A DNA stretch of 64,000 bases from Streptomyces plumbidurans (GCF_019857225.1 NZ_JAFJSY010000006.1:124001-188000); one strand, 5' to 3'; shown: positions 1 through 8,673, counted from the first letter of the stretch. Translations and numbers: made by a program. The notes: generated from the letters alone by a model not told the origin.

Positions 1-1485
1 GCAGAAGGACTGGACATCCTCCAGCGAGGGGCGGGCCGCTCCCTCCCGCAGCTGTACGACCGCCGCCACATGATGGCCCCACTTCGCGTCGGGCACCCCG
101 GCCACCAGCGCGTCGTACACGTCGGGATGGGACTTCAGCGCCTGTTCGACCTCCTCCGGGTACACCTTCTCGCCCCCGGTGTTGATGCACTGCGAGCCCC
201 GGCCCAGAACGTTGACGACGCCCTCCTCGTCCACCGTCGCCATGTCGCCGAGCAGCACCCAGCGCTCGCCGTCCCGCTCGAAGAACGTGTCGGCGGTTTT
301 GGCCGGGTCGTTGTAGTAGCCCAGCGGAACGTGTCCGCACTGGGCCACGCGTCCCACCTCACCCGGCGCCACCGGCACATGGGTGGCCGGATCGACCACC
401 TGCGTACGGGGGTTGACGCGGATGCGGAAGCTCTGGCCCGCGCCGGAGTCGTTCGTCGCCGTGCCGTTGAACCCGGACTCGGACGAGCCGTAGTTGTTCA
501 GCAGCATGATGTTCGGCAGCAGTTCCTGGAACTGGCGGCGCACCGTCTCCGACATGACCGCGCCGGACGAGGACACGCTGAACACCGATGAGCAGTCGGT
601 GCCCTTCAGGGGCCCGTTGAGGGCGTCGATCAGCGGCCGCAGCATCGCGTCACCGACCAGGGAGATGCTGGTGACCTTCTCCTTCTCGATGGTGCGCAGC
701 ACCTCCTCGGGCACGAACTTGCGGTGGAGCACGACCCGTTGGCCGAAGTTGAAGCCGATGAAGGAGGTGAGGGTGGAGGTGCCGTGCATCAGCGGGGGAG
801 TGGGGAAGAAGGTGATGCCGTCGCCGCCCGCCGCGACCCGCTCGGCCAGCTCCTGCGGCTTGGTCACCGGCTCACCGGTCGGCGCGCCCCCGCCCAGGCC
901 CGAGAAGAACAGGTCCTCCTGACGCCACATCACACCCTTGGGCATCCCGGTGGTGCCGCCGGTGTAGATGATGAACTGGTCGTCTCCCGAGCGCACCGGG
1001 AAGCCGCGCTCCGGTGAACCGCCCGCCTCCGCCTCGGTGAAGGGCACTGCGGCGGACTGATCCCCGTCGCCTCCGACCCGTATCAGATGGCGCAGCTTCG
1101 GGCAGTGCGGCAGTGAGGCCGCCACCCGGTCGTCGAACTCGGCGTCGAAGACCAGGGCGACGAGATCGGCGTCGCGGTAGAGGTAGACCAACTCGTCCTC
1201 TATGTAACGGTAGTTGACGTTGACCGGGACGATCCGTGCCTTCAGGCAGCCGAACACCGTCTGCAGATACTCGATCCCGTTGTAGAGGTGCAGCCCGAGG
1301 TGCTCGCCCGGGCGGAGCCCGGCGTCGAGGAGATGGTGTCCGATGCGGTTCGCCGCCGCGTCCAGCTGCGCGTAGGTCAGACGGCGTTCCGCACCCGTGC
1401 CCGGATGGTCGATGTACACCAGGGCCTCACGGTCGGGCACCACGTCGACGACCGACTCGAACAGGTCCGCAAGGTTGTACTCCAC
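1..1485 (-). CDS. AMP-dependent acyl-CoA synthetase (3' end beyond window)
   Basis: ANL-superfamily acyl-CoA ligase: activates a carboxylic acid to an acyl-adenylate and transfers it to CoA in the cytoplasm. The first 495 codons are visible, and the C-terminal subdomain with its catalytic lysine lies off the window. The GTG start at 1485 follows a GGAGGAG ribosome site and gives MEYNLADLFESVVDVVPDRE. The P-loop IIYTGGTTGMPKGV, the NNYGSSE adenine motif and the LLGDMATVDEEG core are all readable. It is transcribed divergently from the enoyl-CoA hydratase/thiolase operon across a 184-bp gap, so it probably loads the substrate of that pathway. Chain-length preference cannot be told. Confidence 0.93.
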   Translation of the reverse strand, partial: MEYNLADLFESVVDVVPDREALVYIDHPGTGAERRLTYAQLDAAANRIGHHLLDAGLRPGEHLGLHLYNGIEYLQTVFGCLKARIVPVNVNYRYIEDELVYLYRDADLVALVFDAEFDDRVAASLPHCPKLRHLIRVGGDGDQSAAVPFTEAEAGGSPERGFPVRSGDDQFIIYTGGTTGMPKGVMWRQEDLFFSGLGGGAPTGEPVTKPQELAERVAAGGDGITFFPTPPLMHGTSTLTSFIGFNFGQRVVLHRKFVPEEVLRTIEKEKVTSISLVGDAMLRPLIDALNGPLKGTDCSSVFSVSSSGAVMSETVRRQFQELLPNIMLLNNYGSSESGFNGTATNDSGAGQSFRIRVNPRTQVVDPATHVPVAPGEVGRVAQCGHVPLGYYNDPAKTADTFFERDGERWVLLGDMATVDEEGVVNVLGRGSQCINTGGEKVYPEEVEQALKSHPDVYDALVAGVPDAKWGHHVAAVVQLREGAARPSLEDVQSFC

Positions 1486-1588
1486 CGCTCCTCCTGACCC
1501 CGGCAGCCATGACGAAGAAAGGCATCCGTCGGTTCGCCGGTCATCAGAGCAAAGGGCGCGGCAACTGTGAAGGGTTCGCGCGAAGAAA

Positions 1589-1605
1589 TCTGACTGTCTG
1601 TCAGA
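1589..1605. promoter_or_regulatory. Perfect palindrome in divergent promoter, probable operator
   Basis: TCTGACTGTCTGTCAGA is a perfect 6-5-6 inverted repeat in the gap between the divergent acyl-CoA synthetase and enoyl-CoA hydratase genes, about 65 bp before the latter. Its size and shape suit a TetR-type repressor of acyl-CoA metabolism (inference). No regulator gene is adjacent inside the window. Confidence 0.55.
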
Positions 1606-1669
1606 AAACTCTTGAAGTGCCTTCCCGGGTACTGCAACCTGTTCTCGTTCCCGGAGAGGGGAGACGGCA

Positions 1670-2470
1670 ATGGGTGGGACCGAACACCTCACCGTGCAGC
1701 GGGAAGGCGCCACACTGGTGCTCACGCTCAACCGGCCCGAAGCCAAGAACGCGCTCTCGCTGCCGATGCTCGTCGGGCTGTACGACGGCTGGATCGAGGC
1801 GGACGAGGACGACGCCGTCCGCTCGATCGTGCTGACCGGTGCCGGCGGTGCCTTCTGCGCGGGCATGGACCTCAAGGCCCTGGCCGGCCAGGGCATGGCG
1901 GGCGAGCAGTACCGCGACCGCCTCAAGGCCGATCCCGACCTGCACTGGAAGGCGATGCTGCGCCACCACCGCCCCCGCAAACCGGTGATCGCCGCCGTCG
2001 AGGGCCACTGTGTGGCGGGCGGCACGGAGATCCTCCAGGGCACCGACATCCGGGTCGCGGGCGAGTCGGCGACCTTCGGGCTCTTCGAGGTCAGGCGCGG
2101 CCTGTTCCCCATCGGCGGCTCCACGGTCCGGCTGCAGCGCCAGATCCCGCGCACCCACGCCCTGGAGATGCTCCTCACCGGCCGCCCCTACAGCGCCCGC
2201 GAGGCCGCCGGCATCGGGCTGATCGGCCACGTCGTACCCGACGGCAGCGCCCTCGCCAAGGCCCTGGAGATCGCCGAACTGGTCAACGCCTGCGGCCCGT
2301 TGGCCGTCGAGGCCGTCAAGGAGTCCGTCTACGAGAGCGCGGAGATGACCGAGACGGACGGGCTCGCCGCCGAACTCCGGCGCGGCTGGCCCATCTTCGA
2401 CACCGCCGACGCCAAGGAGGGCGCCCGCGCCTTCGCGGAGAAGCGACCGCCCGTCTACAAGCGATCCTGA
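1670..2470 (+). CDS. Enoyl-CoA hydratase/isomerase (crotonase family)
   Basis: Crotonase-fold protein of 266 aa, the usual length, likely hydrating an enoyl-CoA. Both oxyanion-hole segments are seen: GAFCAGMDLKAL near residues 60-71 and AVEGHCVAGGTEIL near 109-122. The two acid residues of classical hydratases appear as Glu120 (GGTE) and Glu140 (LFEVRRG). The ATG follows a GGAGAGGGGAGA ribosome site. It is the first gene of a four-gene operon with a DUF35 protein and two thiolase-like proteins, so it probably feeds a beta-hydroxyacyl-CoA to a C-C cleavage step. The exact substrate is unknown. Confidence 0.93.
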   Translation: MGGTEHLTVQREGATLVLTLNRPEAKNALSLPMLVGLYDGWIEADEDDAVRSIVLTGAGGAFCAGMDLKALAGQGMAGEQYRDRLKADPDLHWKAMLRHHRPRKPVIAAVEGHCVAGGTEILQGTDIRVAGESATFGLFEVRRGLFPIGGSTVRLQRQIPRTHALEMLLTGRPYSAREAAGIGLIGHVVPDGSALAKALEIAELVNACGPLAVEAVKESVYESAEMTETDGLAAELRRGWPIFDTADAKEGARAFAEKRPPVYKRS

Positions 2471-2500
2471 GCCCCAGCAGGCCCTCCCAAGGAGACCGGC

Positions 2501-3442
2501 ATGCCCGAAGTCCTCACCGCCCCTCTCACCGTCGAGTTCCCCTTCACCCGCTCGCTCGGCCCCGTCCAGAGCGCCTTCCTCACCGGCCTGCGCGAGCGCG
2601 TCGTCCTCGGGGTGAGGACCGGCGACGGCCGCGTACTCGTCCCGCCCGTCGAGTACGACCCCGTCACCGCCGACGAGATACGCGACCTCGTCGAGGTCGC
2701 CCCCACCGGCACCGTCACCACCTGGGCCTGGAACCACGAGCCGCGCCGCGGCCAGCCCCTGGACACGCCCTTCGCCTGGGTCCTGGTCCGGCTCGACGGC
2801 GCCGACACCGCCCTGCTGCACGCCCTCGACGCCCCCGGCCCCGACGCCGTGCACACCGGCATGCGCGTCCGTGTGCGCTGGGCCGCGGAGCGCGAGGGCG
2901 CCATCACGGACATCGCCTGCTTCGAGTCGTACGACGGCGAACAGGAGCAACCGACCGGTCACAGCGGCGAGTTCGCGGACGCGATCACCAAAATCGTCAC
3001 CCCCGCGCGCCTCGACTACCGCTACTCGCCGGGCCGTGCGCAGACCGCCTACCTCCGCGCGCTCGCCGACCGGCGCACGGTGGGCGAACGCTGCCCCTCC
3101 TGCCACAAGGTGTACGTCCCGCCGAGGGGCGCGTGCCCCACCTGCGGCGTCGCCACGACGGAACAGGTGGAGGTCGGCCCGGCCGGCACCGTCACCACCT
3201 TCTGCATCGTCAACATCAAGGCGAAGAACCTCGACATCGAAGTCCCCTACGTCTACGCCCACATCGCCCTCGACGGCGCCGGACTCGCGCTGCACGGCCG
3301 CATCGGCGGCATCCCCTACGACCAGGTGCGCATGGGACTGCGCGTCGAACCGGTGTGGACCGAAGGGGCCCGCCACCCCGACCACTACCGGCCCACCGGT
3401 GAACCCGACGCGGAGTACGACACCTACAAGGAGCTGCTGTGA
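2501..3442 (+). CDS. Tandem DUF35/OB-fold acyl-CoA-associated protein
   Basis: A 313-aa protein built from two DUF35 (rubredoxin-like zinc ribbon plus OB-fold) modules. The second, from about residue 172, keeps the zinc ribbon with Cys198, Cys201, Cys212 and Cys215. The first, residues 10-145, aligns in outline but has lost the cysteines, so an internal duplication followed by decay of one ribbon is likely. DUF35 proteins pair with thiolase-fold enzymes, for example with Ltp2 aldolase in steroid side-chain cleavage. Here the gene sits directly before two such enzymes and shares a 4-bp stop/start overlap with the first. A scaffold or CoA-binding partner role is inferred. Confidence 0.88.
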   Translation: MPEVLTAPLTVEFPFTRSLGPVQSAFLTGLRERVVLGVRTGDGRVLVPPVEYDPVTADEIRDLVEVAPTGTVTTWAWNHEPRRGQPLDTPFAWVLVRLDGADTALLHALDAPGPDAVHTGMRVRVRWAAEREGAITDIACFESYDGEQEQPTGHSGEFADAITKIVTPARLDYRYSPGRAQTAYLRALADRRTVGERCPSCHKVYVPPRGACPTCGVATTEQVEVGPAGTVTTFCIVNIKAKNLDIEVPYVYAHIALDGAGLALHGRIGGIPYDQVRMGLRVEPVWTEGARHPDHYRPTGEPDAEYDTYKELL

Positions 3443-4488
3443 CGCGGGACATCGCACTGGTCGCCTTCGCCCAGACCGACCACCGCCGCACCAGCGACGA
3501 GCTCTCCGAGGTCGAGATGCTCATGCCGGTGCTGCACGACGTGCTCGGACAGACCGGCCTGAAGACCGCCGACATCGGCTTCACCTGCTCCGGCTCCAGC
3601 GACTACCTGGCCGGTCGCGCCTTCTCCTTCACCCTCGCCCTCGACGGCGTCGGCGCCTGGCCGCCGATCTCCGAGTCGCACGTCGAGATGGACGGCGCGT
3701 GGGCCCTGTACGAGGCGTGGACGAAACTGCTCACCGGCGACGCCGACACCGCTCTCGTCTACTCCTACGGCAAGTCCTCGCCCGGCTCCGTGCGCGACGT
3801 CCTCACCCGGCAGCTCGACCCGTACTACGTCGCCCCGCTGTGGCCCGACTCCGTCGCCCTGGCCGCACTTCAGGCGCAGTCCCTCATCGACGCGGGCGAG
3901 ACCGACGAGCCCGCGCTGGCCGCCGTCGCCGCCCGCAGCCGCACGGACGCCGCCGCCAACTCCCGTGCCCAGCTGAGGGGCTCGGTGCCGCACGGCGACT
4001 ACCTCGTACGCCCCCTGCGCACCGGCGACTGCTCGCCCATCGGCGACGGTGCCGCCGCGGTCGTGCTCGCCGCGGGGGAGCGGGCCCGTGAGCTGTGCGA
4101 GCGGCCCGCCTGGATCCGCGGCATCGACCACCGCATCGAGGCACACAGCCTGGGCGTGCGTGACCTGACCGACTCGCCCTCCGCGCGGCTGGCCGCCGAG
4201 AAGGCCGGTGTCTTCGAACGGCCCGTCGACACCGCCGAGTTGCACGCGCCCTTCACCTCGCAGGAAATCGTGCTGCGCAAGGCGCTGCGGCTCGGCGAGG
4301 ACGTACGGGTCAATCCGTCCGGCGGGGCGCTCGCCGCCAACCCGCTCATGGCCGCGGGGCTCATCCGCCTCGGTGAGGCCGCCGCCGCGATCCACCGCGG
4401 AGAGTCGGACCGGGCCCTCGGCCACGCCACCTCCGGTCCCTGTCTGCAGCAGAACCTGGTCGCCGTACTCGAAGGGGATCCGCGATGA
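3439..4488 (+). CDS. Thiolase-like (lipid-transfer/Ltp2-type) protein without catalytic Cys
   Basis: Thiolase-fold protein of 349 aa starting at GTG inside a GTGA overlap with the DUF35 gene, so translation is coupled. The N-terminal domain segment that normally reads NCATGST is here VEMDGAW, putting Glu83 where the nucleophilic cysteine should be. The GHP histidine motif is also changed, to NP in GALAANPLMAAG. These losses are typical of Ltp2-like aldolases and non-thiolytic relatives rather than acetyltransferases. With the DUF35 partner and the second thiolase-like subunit it may form a heteromeric retro-aldolase or Claisen-type lyase (inference). Confidence 0.88.
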   Translation: MTRDIALVAFAQTDHRRTSDELSEVEMLMPVLHDVLGQTGLKTADIGFTCSGSSDYLAGRAFSFTLALDGVGAWPPISESHVEMDGAWALYEAWTKLLTGDADTALVYSYGKSSPGSVRDVLTRQLDPYYVAPLWPDSVALAALQAQSLIDAGETDEPALAAVAARSRTDAAANSRAQLRGSVPHGDYLVRPLRTGDCSPIGDGAAAVVLAAGERARELCERPAWIRGIDHRIEAHSLGVRDLTDSPSARLAAEKAGVFERPVDTAELHAPFTSQEIVLRKALRLGEDVRVNPSGGALAANPLMAAGLIRLGEAAAAIHRGESDRALGHATSGPCLQQNLVAVLEGDPR

Positions 4489-5651
4489 GCAAGGAGCCCG
4501 TGGCCGTCGTAGGGGTCGGCCAGACCAAGCACGTGGCGGCGCGGCGGGACGTGTCGATCGCCGGGCTGGTCCGGGAGGCGGCCCGAGCGGCGCTCGACGA
4601 CGCCGAGCTGACCTGGGCCGACGTCGACGCCGTCGTCATCGGCAAGGCGCCCGACTTCTTCGAGGGCGTGATGATGCCCGAGCTCTACCTCGCCGACGCC
4701 CTCGGCGCGGTGGGCAAGCCGATGCTGCGCGTGCACACCGCGGGCTCGGTCGGCGGCTCCACCGCGCTCGTCGCGGCGAACCTGATCGCGGGCCGGGTCC
4801 ACGGCACCGTCCTGACGCTGGCCTTCGAGAAGCAGTCCGAGTCGAACGCCATGTGGGGCCTGTCCCTGCCGATCCCCTTCCAGCAGCCGCTGCTGGCGGG
4901 CGCGGGCGGGTTCTTCGCACCGCACGTGCGGGCGTACATGCGACGCACCGGCGCGCCCGACCACATCGGCTCGCTCGTCGCCTACAAGGACCGGCGCAAC
5001 GCCCTGAAGAACCCTTGTGCCCATCTCCACGAGCACGACATCACGCTGGAGAAGGTGCAGGCTTCCCCGATGCTGTGGGACCCCATCCGCTACTCGGAGA
5101 CCTGCCCGTCCTCCGACGGCGCCTGCGCGATGGTGCTGACCGACCGGGCGGGTGCGGCACGCGCTCCGCGGCCGCCGGCCTGGATGCTCGGCGGCGCCAT
5201 GCGCAGCGAGCCGACCCTCTTCGCCGGCAAGGACTTCGTCTCGCCGCAGGCCGGCAAGGACTGCGCGGCCGACGTGTACCGGCAGGCCCAGATCGCCGAC
5301 CCGCGCCGCGACATCGACGCCGTGGAGATGTACGTGCCGTTCTCCTGGTACGAGCCCATGTGGCTGGAGAACCTCGGCTTCGCCGACGAGGGCGAGGGCT
5401 GGAAACTCACCGAGTCCGGGGTGACCGAGCTCGACGGGGACCTGCCCGTCAACATGTCGGGCGGCGTCCTGTCGACCAATCCCATCGGTGCCTCGGGCAT
5501 GATCCGGTTCGCGGAGGCCGTGCTCCAGGTGCGGGGGCAGGCCGGAGAACACCAGGTGGAAGGGGCCAGGCGGGTCCTCGGGCACGCCTACGGGGGCGGA
5601 TCGCAGTTCTTCTCCATGTGGCTCGTGGGCAGCGAACGCCCGGGCTCGTAG
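4485..5651 (+). CDS. Second thiolase-like protein, nucleophile replaced by Ser
   Basis: Thiolase-superfamily protein of 388 aa, coupled by an ATGA overlap to the previous gene. The active-site segment reads TAGSVGGSTAL, so Ser88 takes the place of the catalytic cysteine. The usual GHP motif is STNPIGASG, so the histidine is lost too. The second-cysteine region reads HAYGGGSQFF and also lacks cysteine. This subunit should not perform ordinary thiolysis. Its close pairing with the upstream thiolase-like gene suggests an obligate heteromer. It is the last gene of the operon; a 94-bp gap separates it from a DUF397 gene. Confidence 0.88.
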   Translation: MSKEPVAVVGVGQTKHVAARRDVSIAGLVREAARAALDDAELTWADVDAVVIGKAPDFFEGVMMPELYLADALGAVGKPMLRVHTAGSVGGSTALVAANLIAGRVHGTVLTLAFEKQSESNAMWGLSLPIPFQQPLLAGAGGFFAPHVRAYMRRTGAPDHIGSLVAYKDRRNALKNPCAHLHEHDITLEKVQASPMLWDPIRYSETCPSSDGACAMVLTDRAGAARAPRPPAWMLGGAMRSEPTLFAGKDFVSPQAGKDCAADVYRQAQIADPRRDIDAVEMYVPFSWYEPMWLENLGFADEGEGWKLTESGVTELDGDLPVNMSGGVLSTNPIGASGMIRFAEAVLQVRGQAGEHQVEGARRVLGHAYGGGSQFFSMWLVGSERPGS

Positions 5652-5745
5652 AACTCCGCCGAAAAGGTCCCCCTCACGTGGCCTGTCGGCATCAGAAACC
5701 GATCGCTAGGCTGGCCGCGGACGACGAACCGGGAGGAGCACGGAC

Positions 5746-5988
5746 GTGGCCGAGAGCACCATCCAGCAGTACCCGCTTGCAGGCTGGGAGAAGCCGGATC
5801 TGGACCTCAGCAACGCCGACTGGCATTCGAGCAGCCGTGGCCTGGGGGATGTCCAGATCGCCTTTGTCGAGGGATTCATCGCGATGCGCAACAGCGGCCG
5901 CCCCGAAAGCCCTTCCCTGATCTTCACGCCCGCGGAATGGGGCGCGTTCGTGTCGGGGGCGCGGGAGGGAGAGTTCGATCTGACCTGA
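5746..5988 (+). CDS. DUF397 domain small protein
   Basis: An 80-aa DUF397 protein; the domain fills the chain, with W26HSSSRGLGDVQIAFVE and the terminal FTPAEWGAFVSG. The GTG start follows GGGAGGAG at a good distance. In Streptomyces, DUF397 proteins often accompany XRE-type (WhiJ-like) regulators and act in developmental control. No such partner lies next to this copy, so it is an orphan here. A very stable hairpin follows immediately. Confidence 0.85.
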   Translation: MAESTIQQYPLAGWEKPDLDLSNADWHSSSRGLGDVQIAFVEGFIAMRNSGRPESPSLIFTPAEWGAFVSGAREGEFDLT

Positions 5989-5990
5989 CC

Positions 5991-6036
5991 CGGTACGGGC
6001 CGGACCGCCCCGGCACGGGCGGTCCGGCCCGCACCG
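5991..6036 (+). terminator. Strong hairpin terminator after DUF397 gene
   Basis: GGGCCGGACCGCCC (5997-6010) pairs perfectly with GGGCGGTCCGGCCC (6017-6030) across a 6-nt loop, with further outer pairing. It begins 3 bp after the stop codon and has no T-run, the common Streptomyces form. Confidence 0.8.
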
Positions 6037-6084
6037 GGCCTGCGTAAGGGCGACGCACGCATTGACCGGCCGACGCCGCCTGCA

Positions 6085-6120
6085 CCCCCCAGGGGCGCGG
6101 GGAACTGCGCGACCAACCCA
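6085..6120. repeat. Streptomyces intergenic repeated motif
   Basis: The segment CAGGGGCGCGGGGAACTGCG followed by CGACCAACCC matches a sequence I recognise as recurring between genes in many Streptomyces chromosomes. Its function is not established. The copy here sits between the DUF397 terminator and the next gene. Confidence 0.5.
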
Positions 6121-6194
6121 GTCGAACCCGCACCCGCCCAACAACCGAACCCCTCCGAACCCTGGCACCCCCACCCCCACCGCCGGACGGCACG

Positions 6195-6200
6195 TACCAT
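6195..6200 (+). promoter_or_regulatory. TACCAT -10 element, probable leaderless transcript
   Basis: TACCAT lies seven bases before the ATG at 6207 and there is no Shine-Dalgarno sequence between them. This is the arrangement of leaderless mRNAs, common in Streptomyces. No clear -35 box was seen. Confidence 0.45.
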
Positions 6201-6206
6201 TGCGGC

Positions 6207-6704
6207 ATGTCGTTCCTCCGCCGTCGCAGCGCGACCCCCGCCGGCCCAGACTTCGACGTACTGGCCATGGACCCGGGCGACTGGCCCGGCAACCTCGGCG
6301 CCGGCCTGCTCCCCGCCCCCGACGGCAGCTGCCAGGGCGTCTTCCTGCGCTACGACCTGTTCGGCGGCCGCGGCCCCGCGATGATCATCGGCAATCTGCC
6401 GGAGGGCTCCCCGGCCCGCGAGGTCGCCGAGGGCGAGGTCCCCTTCGAGGTGGCCCAGCTGCTGCTCGCGCTGGAGAACGAGGAGGAGGTGACCGTCGTC
6501 GGCGCGGACGACATGCCGGTCATGCAGGGCGACAACCTCCTGATCGTGCGCCGCCTCAAGCTCTCCGAGAGCCGTATCTCCTGTGTGCAGTTCGACCGCA
6601 GCGACAACGTCCTGGTGACCATCGCCGCCTGGGACCGCCCGATCACGGACGACCTGTACGCCCTGCTCAAGCCGCTGCCCGCGGAGCTGTTCCAGCAGAG
6701 CTGA
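6207..6704 (+). CDS. Conserved hypothetical protein (165 aa)
   Basis: Soluble acidic protein of 165 aa with no signal peptide, membrane segment or motif I can name. It begins MSFLRRRSATPAG and has an alternating beta-rich pattern (FLRYDLFGGRGPAMIIG, EEVTVVGADDMPVM, ISCVQFDRSDNVLVTIAAWD). Codon use is typical of the genome. It stands alone, convergent with the ornithine cyclodeaminase-like gene. A short GCCGG-CCCTG-CCGGC hairpin follows the stop. Function unknown. Confidence 0.75.
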   Translation: MSFLRRRSATPAGPDFDVLAMDPGDWPGNLGAGLLPAPDGSCQGVFLRYDLFGGRGPAMIIGNLPEGSPAREVAEGEVPFEVAQLLLALENEEEVTVVGADDMPVMQGDNLLIVRRLKLSESRISCVQFDRSDNVLVTIAAWDRPITDDLYALLKPLPAELFQQS

Positions 6705-6736
6705 CGCCGGCCCTGCCGGCACGGCGCACCTGACAC

Positions 6737-7831
6737 CTAGTCGCGAATGTCCTGCAACAACCACTCGCGCGGGACCTCATGCCCCATGCCGCGCTCGCGA
6801 GCCCGCTCGTAGACGACGGCCGCGACGGCGTGGAACTGTGCGCCCTGGATGTTGCCGCGCTCCGAGAACGTCACCTGGTGCTCGTCGTCGCGCGCGCGTT
6901 CGCGGCCCGCGAGGACGGCGTCGAGGCCGACCGTCCGGGCCGTGCGGGGCGGGCGGCGCGGCCCCCTTTCGTGGTGGTGCTGCCAGACGGGGTCGTCGGG
7001 CCGGGCGCGGTAGGACACGTACTCGTCGTCCGTCGCCCAGGCGGGTGTCGACACCGGCACGCTCGCGCTGCCCAGCCGCAGCCGGACGTCGAAGCGCTCC
7101 AGGGCCGCCGCGTCCGGGTGGCCGCCGATGCAGGTGACATGGGTGCCCGGGGACAGATGGCGGCCGAGGACGACATCCCCGACGGCATCGGTGCAGCCCG
7201 CCACGATGTCGGCGCCGTGCTGGGCGTGTTCGGGCTCGTCCACCGCCACCACGTCCAGGCCGTGCAACTCCCGCATCTCGGCGGCGAAGCGCTCACGGTG
7301 GCCGAGGGTGGGGCTGTAGACCTGGATTCGTTCGAGAGGGCGTACCGTGCGAAACGCCTCGACGTGGCTGCGGGCCATGCCGCCCGAACCCAGCAGGCCC
7401 AGCACCCGGGCGTCCTCCCGGGCCCCGAAGCGCACACCGATCGCGGAGTCCGCGCCGACCCGAAGATGCTGCAGCAGCCCGTCGTTGAGCAGCGCGAGGG
7501 GTTCCCCTGAGCGTGCGTCGAGCAGGAGCACGAGGCCGCAGAACCTGCCCGGCCGTACGCAGTACTTCTCCTGGGTCCGCAGTCCGGGCGGCCCGGTCTC
7601 CGTGAGCACGTCGGACTTCATGCGGATGGCGACATAGCCGCTGCGCGCCGAGCCGCCCTCCATGGTTCCCCACCGGTACACGCGCGTGCCGTCCACGGGG
7701 AGGTTCAGGTCGATGCGCGGCCGGCACACGCCCTCGCCGTCGGCCAGGTCCCGGTAGGACTCCTCCAGCGCCCGCACCACATCGGGCATGGTGAGGACTT
7801 CGGCGGTGACCTTGTTGTCGAGGACGAGCAT
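6737..7831 (-). CDS. Ornithine cyclodeaminase/mu-crystallin family protein
   Basis: NAD(P)-binding protein of 364 aa of the OCD/mu-crystallin family. The Rossmann glycine motif is LGLLGSGGMARSHVEAF near residues 144-160, and the family's central conserved segment appears as RVGADSAIGVRFGA. The family includes cyclodeaminases, ketimine reductases and alanine dehydrogenases, so the reaction cannot be fixed. A GGAGGATC ribosome site precedes the ATG. It lies 43 bp after the class II aldolase gene on the same strand, so both probably form one unit at the left edge of the catabolic island, divergent from the GntR regulator. Confidence 0.85.
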   Translation of the reverse strand: MLVLDNKVTAEVLTMPDVVRALEESYRDLADGEGVCRPRIDLNLPVDGTRVYRWGTMEGGSARSGYVAIRMKSDVLTETGPPGLRTQEKYCVRPGRFCGLVLLLDARSGEPLALLNDGLLQHLRVGADSAIGVRFGAREDARVLGLLGSGGMARSHVEAFRTVRPLERIQVYSPTLGHRERFAAEMRELHGLDVVAVDEPEHAQHGADIVAGCTDAVGDVVLGRHLSPGTHVTCIGGHPDAAALERFDVRLRLGSASVPVSTPAWATDDEYVSYRARPDDPVWQHHHERGPRRPPRTARTVGLDAVLAGRERARDDEHQVTFSERGNIQGAQFHAVAAVVYERARERGMGHEVPREWLLQDIRD

Positions 7832-7874
7832 GATCCTCCGCTCGGTCGGAAACCGGGGCGCCGGGGGGCGCGAG

Positions 7875-8639
7875 TCAGCCGCGCAACGGGATACCGGGGC
7901 CTTCGTGCTCCACCCGGGCGGTCAGATGGCGCCACATGGCGGCGACGTTGAACGCCGGTCCCAGATCGGGCAGTTCGGCGATGTCCTCGTCGGGTATCGG
8001 CTTCAGCGGAGCGCCGGTCGCCGCGACGGCGAGAGCGGTGCGGGCCAGTGAGTCCACCGCCAGCGCATGCGTGACGGCCTCCGCGACAGCCTGGGCCGGG
8101 TCGCCCGTGCCGACGGCGACGAGGCCGTGGCCGCGCAGGACGACGACGGGGCGGTCCCCGAGCGAGGCCGTCATCCGCTCGGCCAAATCGCGGCGGCGGA
8201 TCAGCGCCGAGCGGGGCCAGACGGGGATGCCGTCGTGGGCCAGGCGGGCGGCCGGGATGTCGTAGGAGCCGACGAGCGGCAGCCAGGGCAGTTCCGCGAC
8301 GGACGCGGCGACCACCGCCGGCGGATGGGCGTGCACGACGGCCGTGACCTCGGGGCGGGCGCGCAGCACCTCGCTGTGGATGGGGAGTTCGCTCGGCACC
8401 CGCCAGTCCGCCGGAACGTCGCCTTTGCCGTCGAGGTCGACCTGCTGGACGTCGTCGACGACGGTGAAGGCCAGCCCCCGCTCCTCGGGACCGCGTCCGC
8501 GGATCAGCAGCGTCTCGGGGCCGGTACGGGCGCTGACGTGACCCAGGATGTGCTCGACCAGGCCGGTGACGGCGAGCACCCGGCAGGCCAGGGCGATCCG
8601 TTCACGCAGAGCGTCGTGGGAGCTCTCGGGGAATCCCAT
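7875..8639 (-). CDS. Class II aldolase/adducin family protein, possible aromatic decarboxylase
   Basis: Class II aldolase-fold metalloenzyme of 254 aa. Zinc ligands are visible as His-x-His in VVHAHPPAVV and a third histidine in LRGHGLVAVG; the acidic residue is in ELPIHSEVL. The family contains L-fuculose-phosphate aldolases but also 3,4-dihydroxyphthalate 2-decarboxylases of actinobacterial phthalate pathways. The aromatic-catabolism setting favours the latter type (inference). It is the first gene of a unit with the OCD-like gene and shares its promoter region with the divergent GntR regulator. Confidence 0.85.
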   Translation of the reverse strand: MGFPESSHDALRERIALACRVLAVTGLVEHILGHVSARTGPETLLIRGRGPEERGLAFTVVDDVQQVDLDGKGDVPADWRVPSELPIHSEVLRARPEVTAVVHAHPPAVVAASVAELPWLPLVGSYDIPAARLAHDGIPVWPRSALIRRRDLAERMTASLGDRPVVVLRGHGLVAVGTGDPAQAVAEAVTHALAVDSLARTALAVAATGAPLKPIPDEDIAELPDLGPAFNVAAMWRHLTARVEHEGPGIPLRG

Positions 8640-8673
8640 GTCCGTGTCGGTCTCCTCGCGTACGATTCACCCG

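Noticed and set aside
1601..3457. Long minus-strand open frame opposite the hydratase and DUF35 genes
   Set aside because: Mirror frame of two clear genes in GC-rich DNA; Gly/Ala/Val-rich with no domain.
4208..5920. Long plus-strand frame across the thiolase genes
   Set aside because: Arg/Gly/Ala-rich out-of-frame reading of the thiolase genes.
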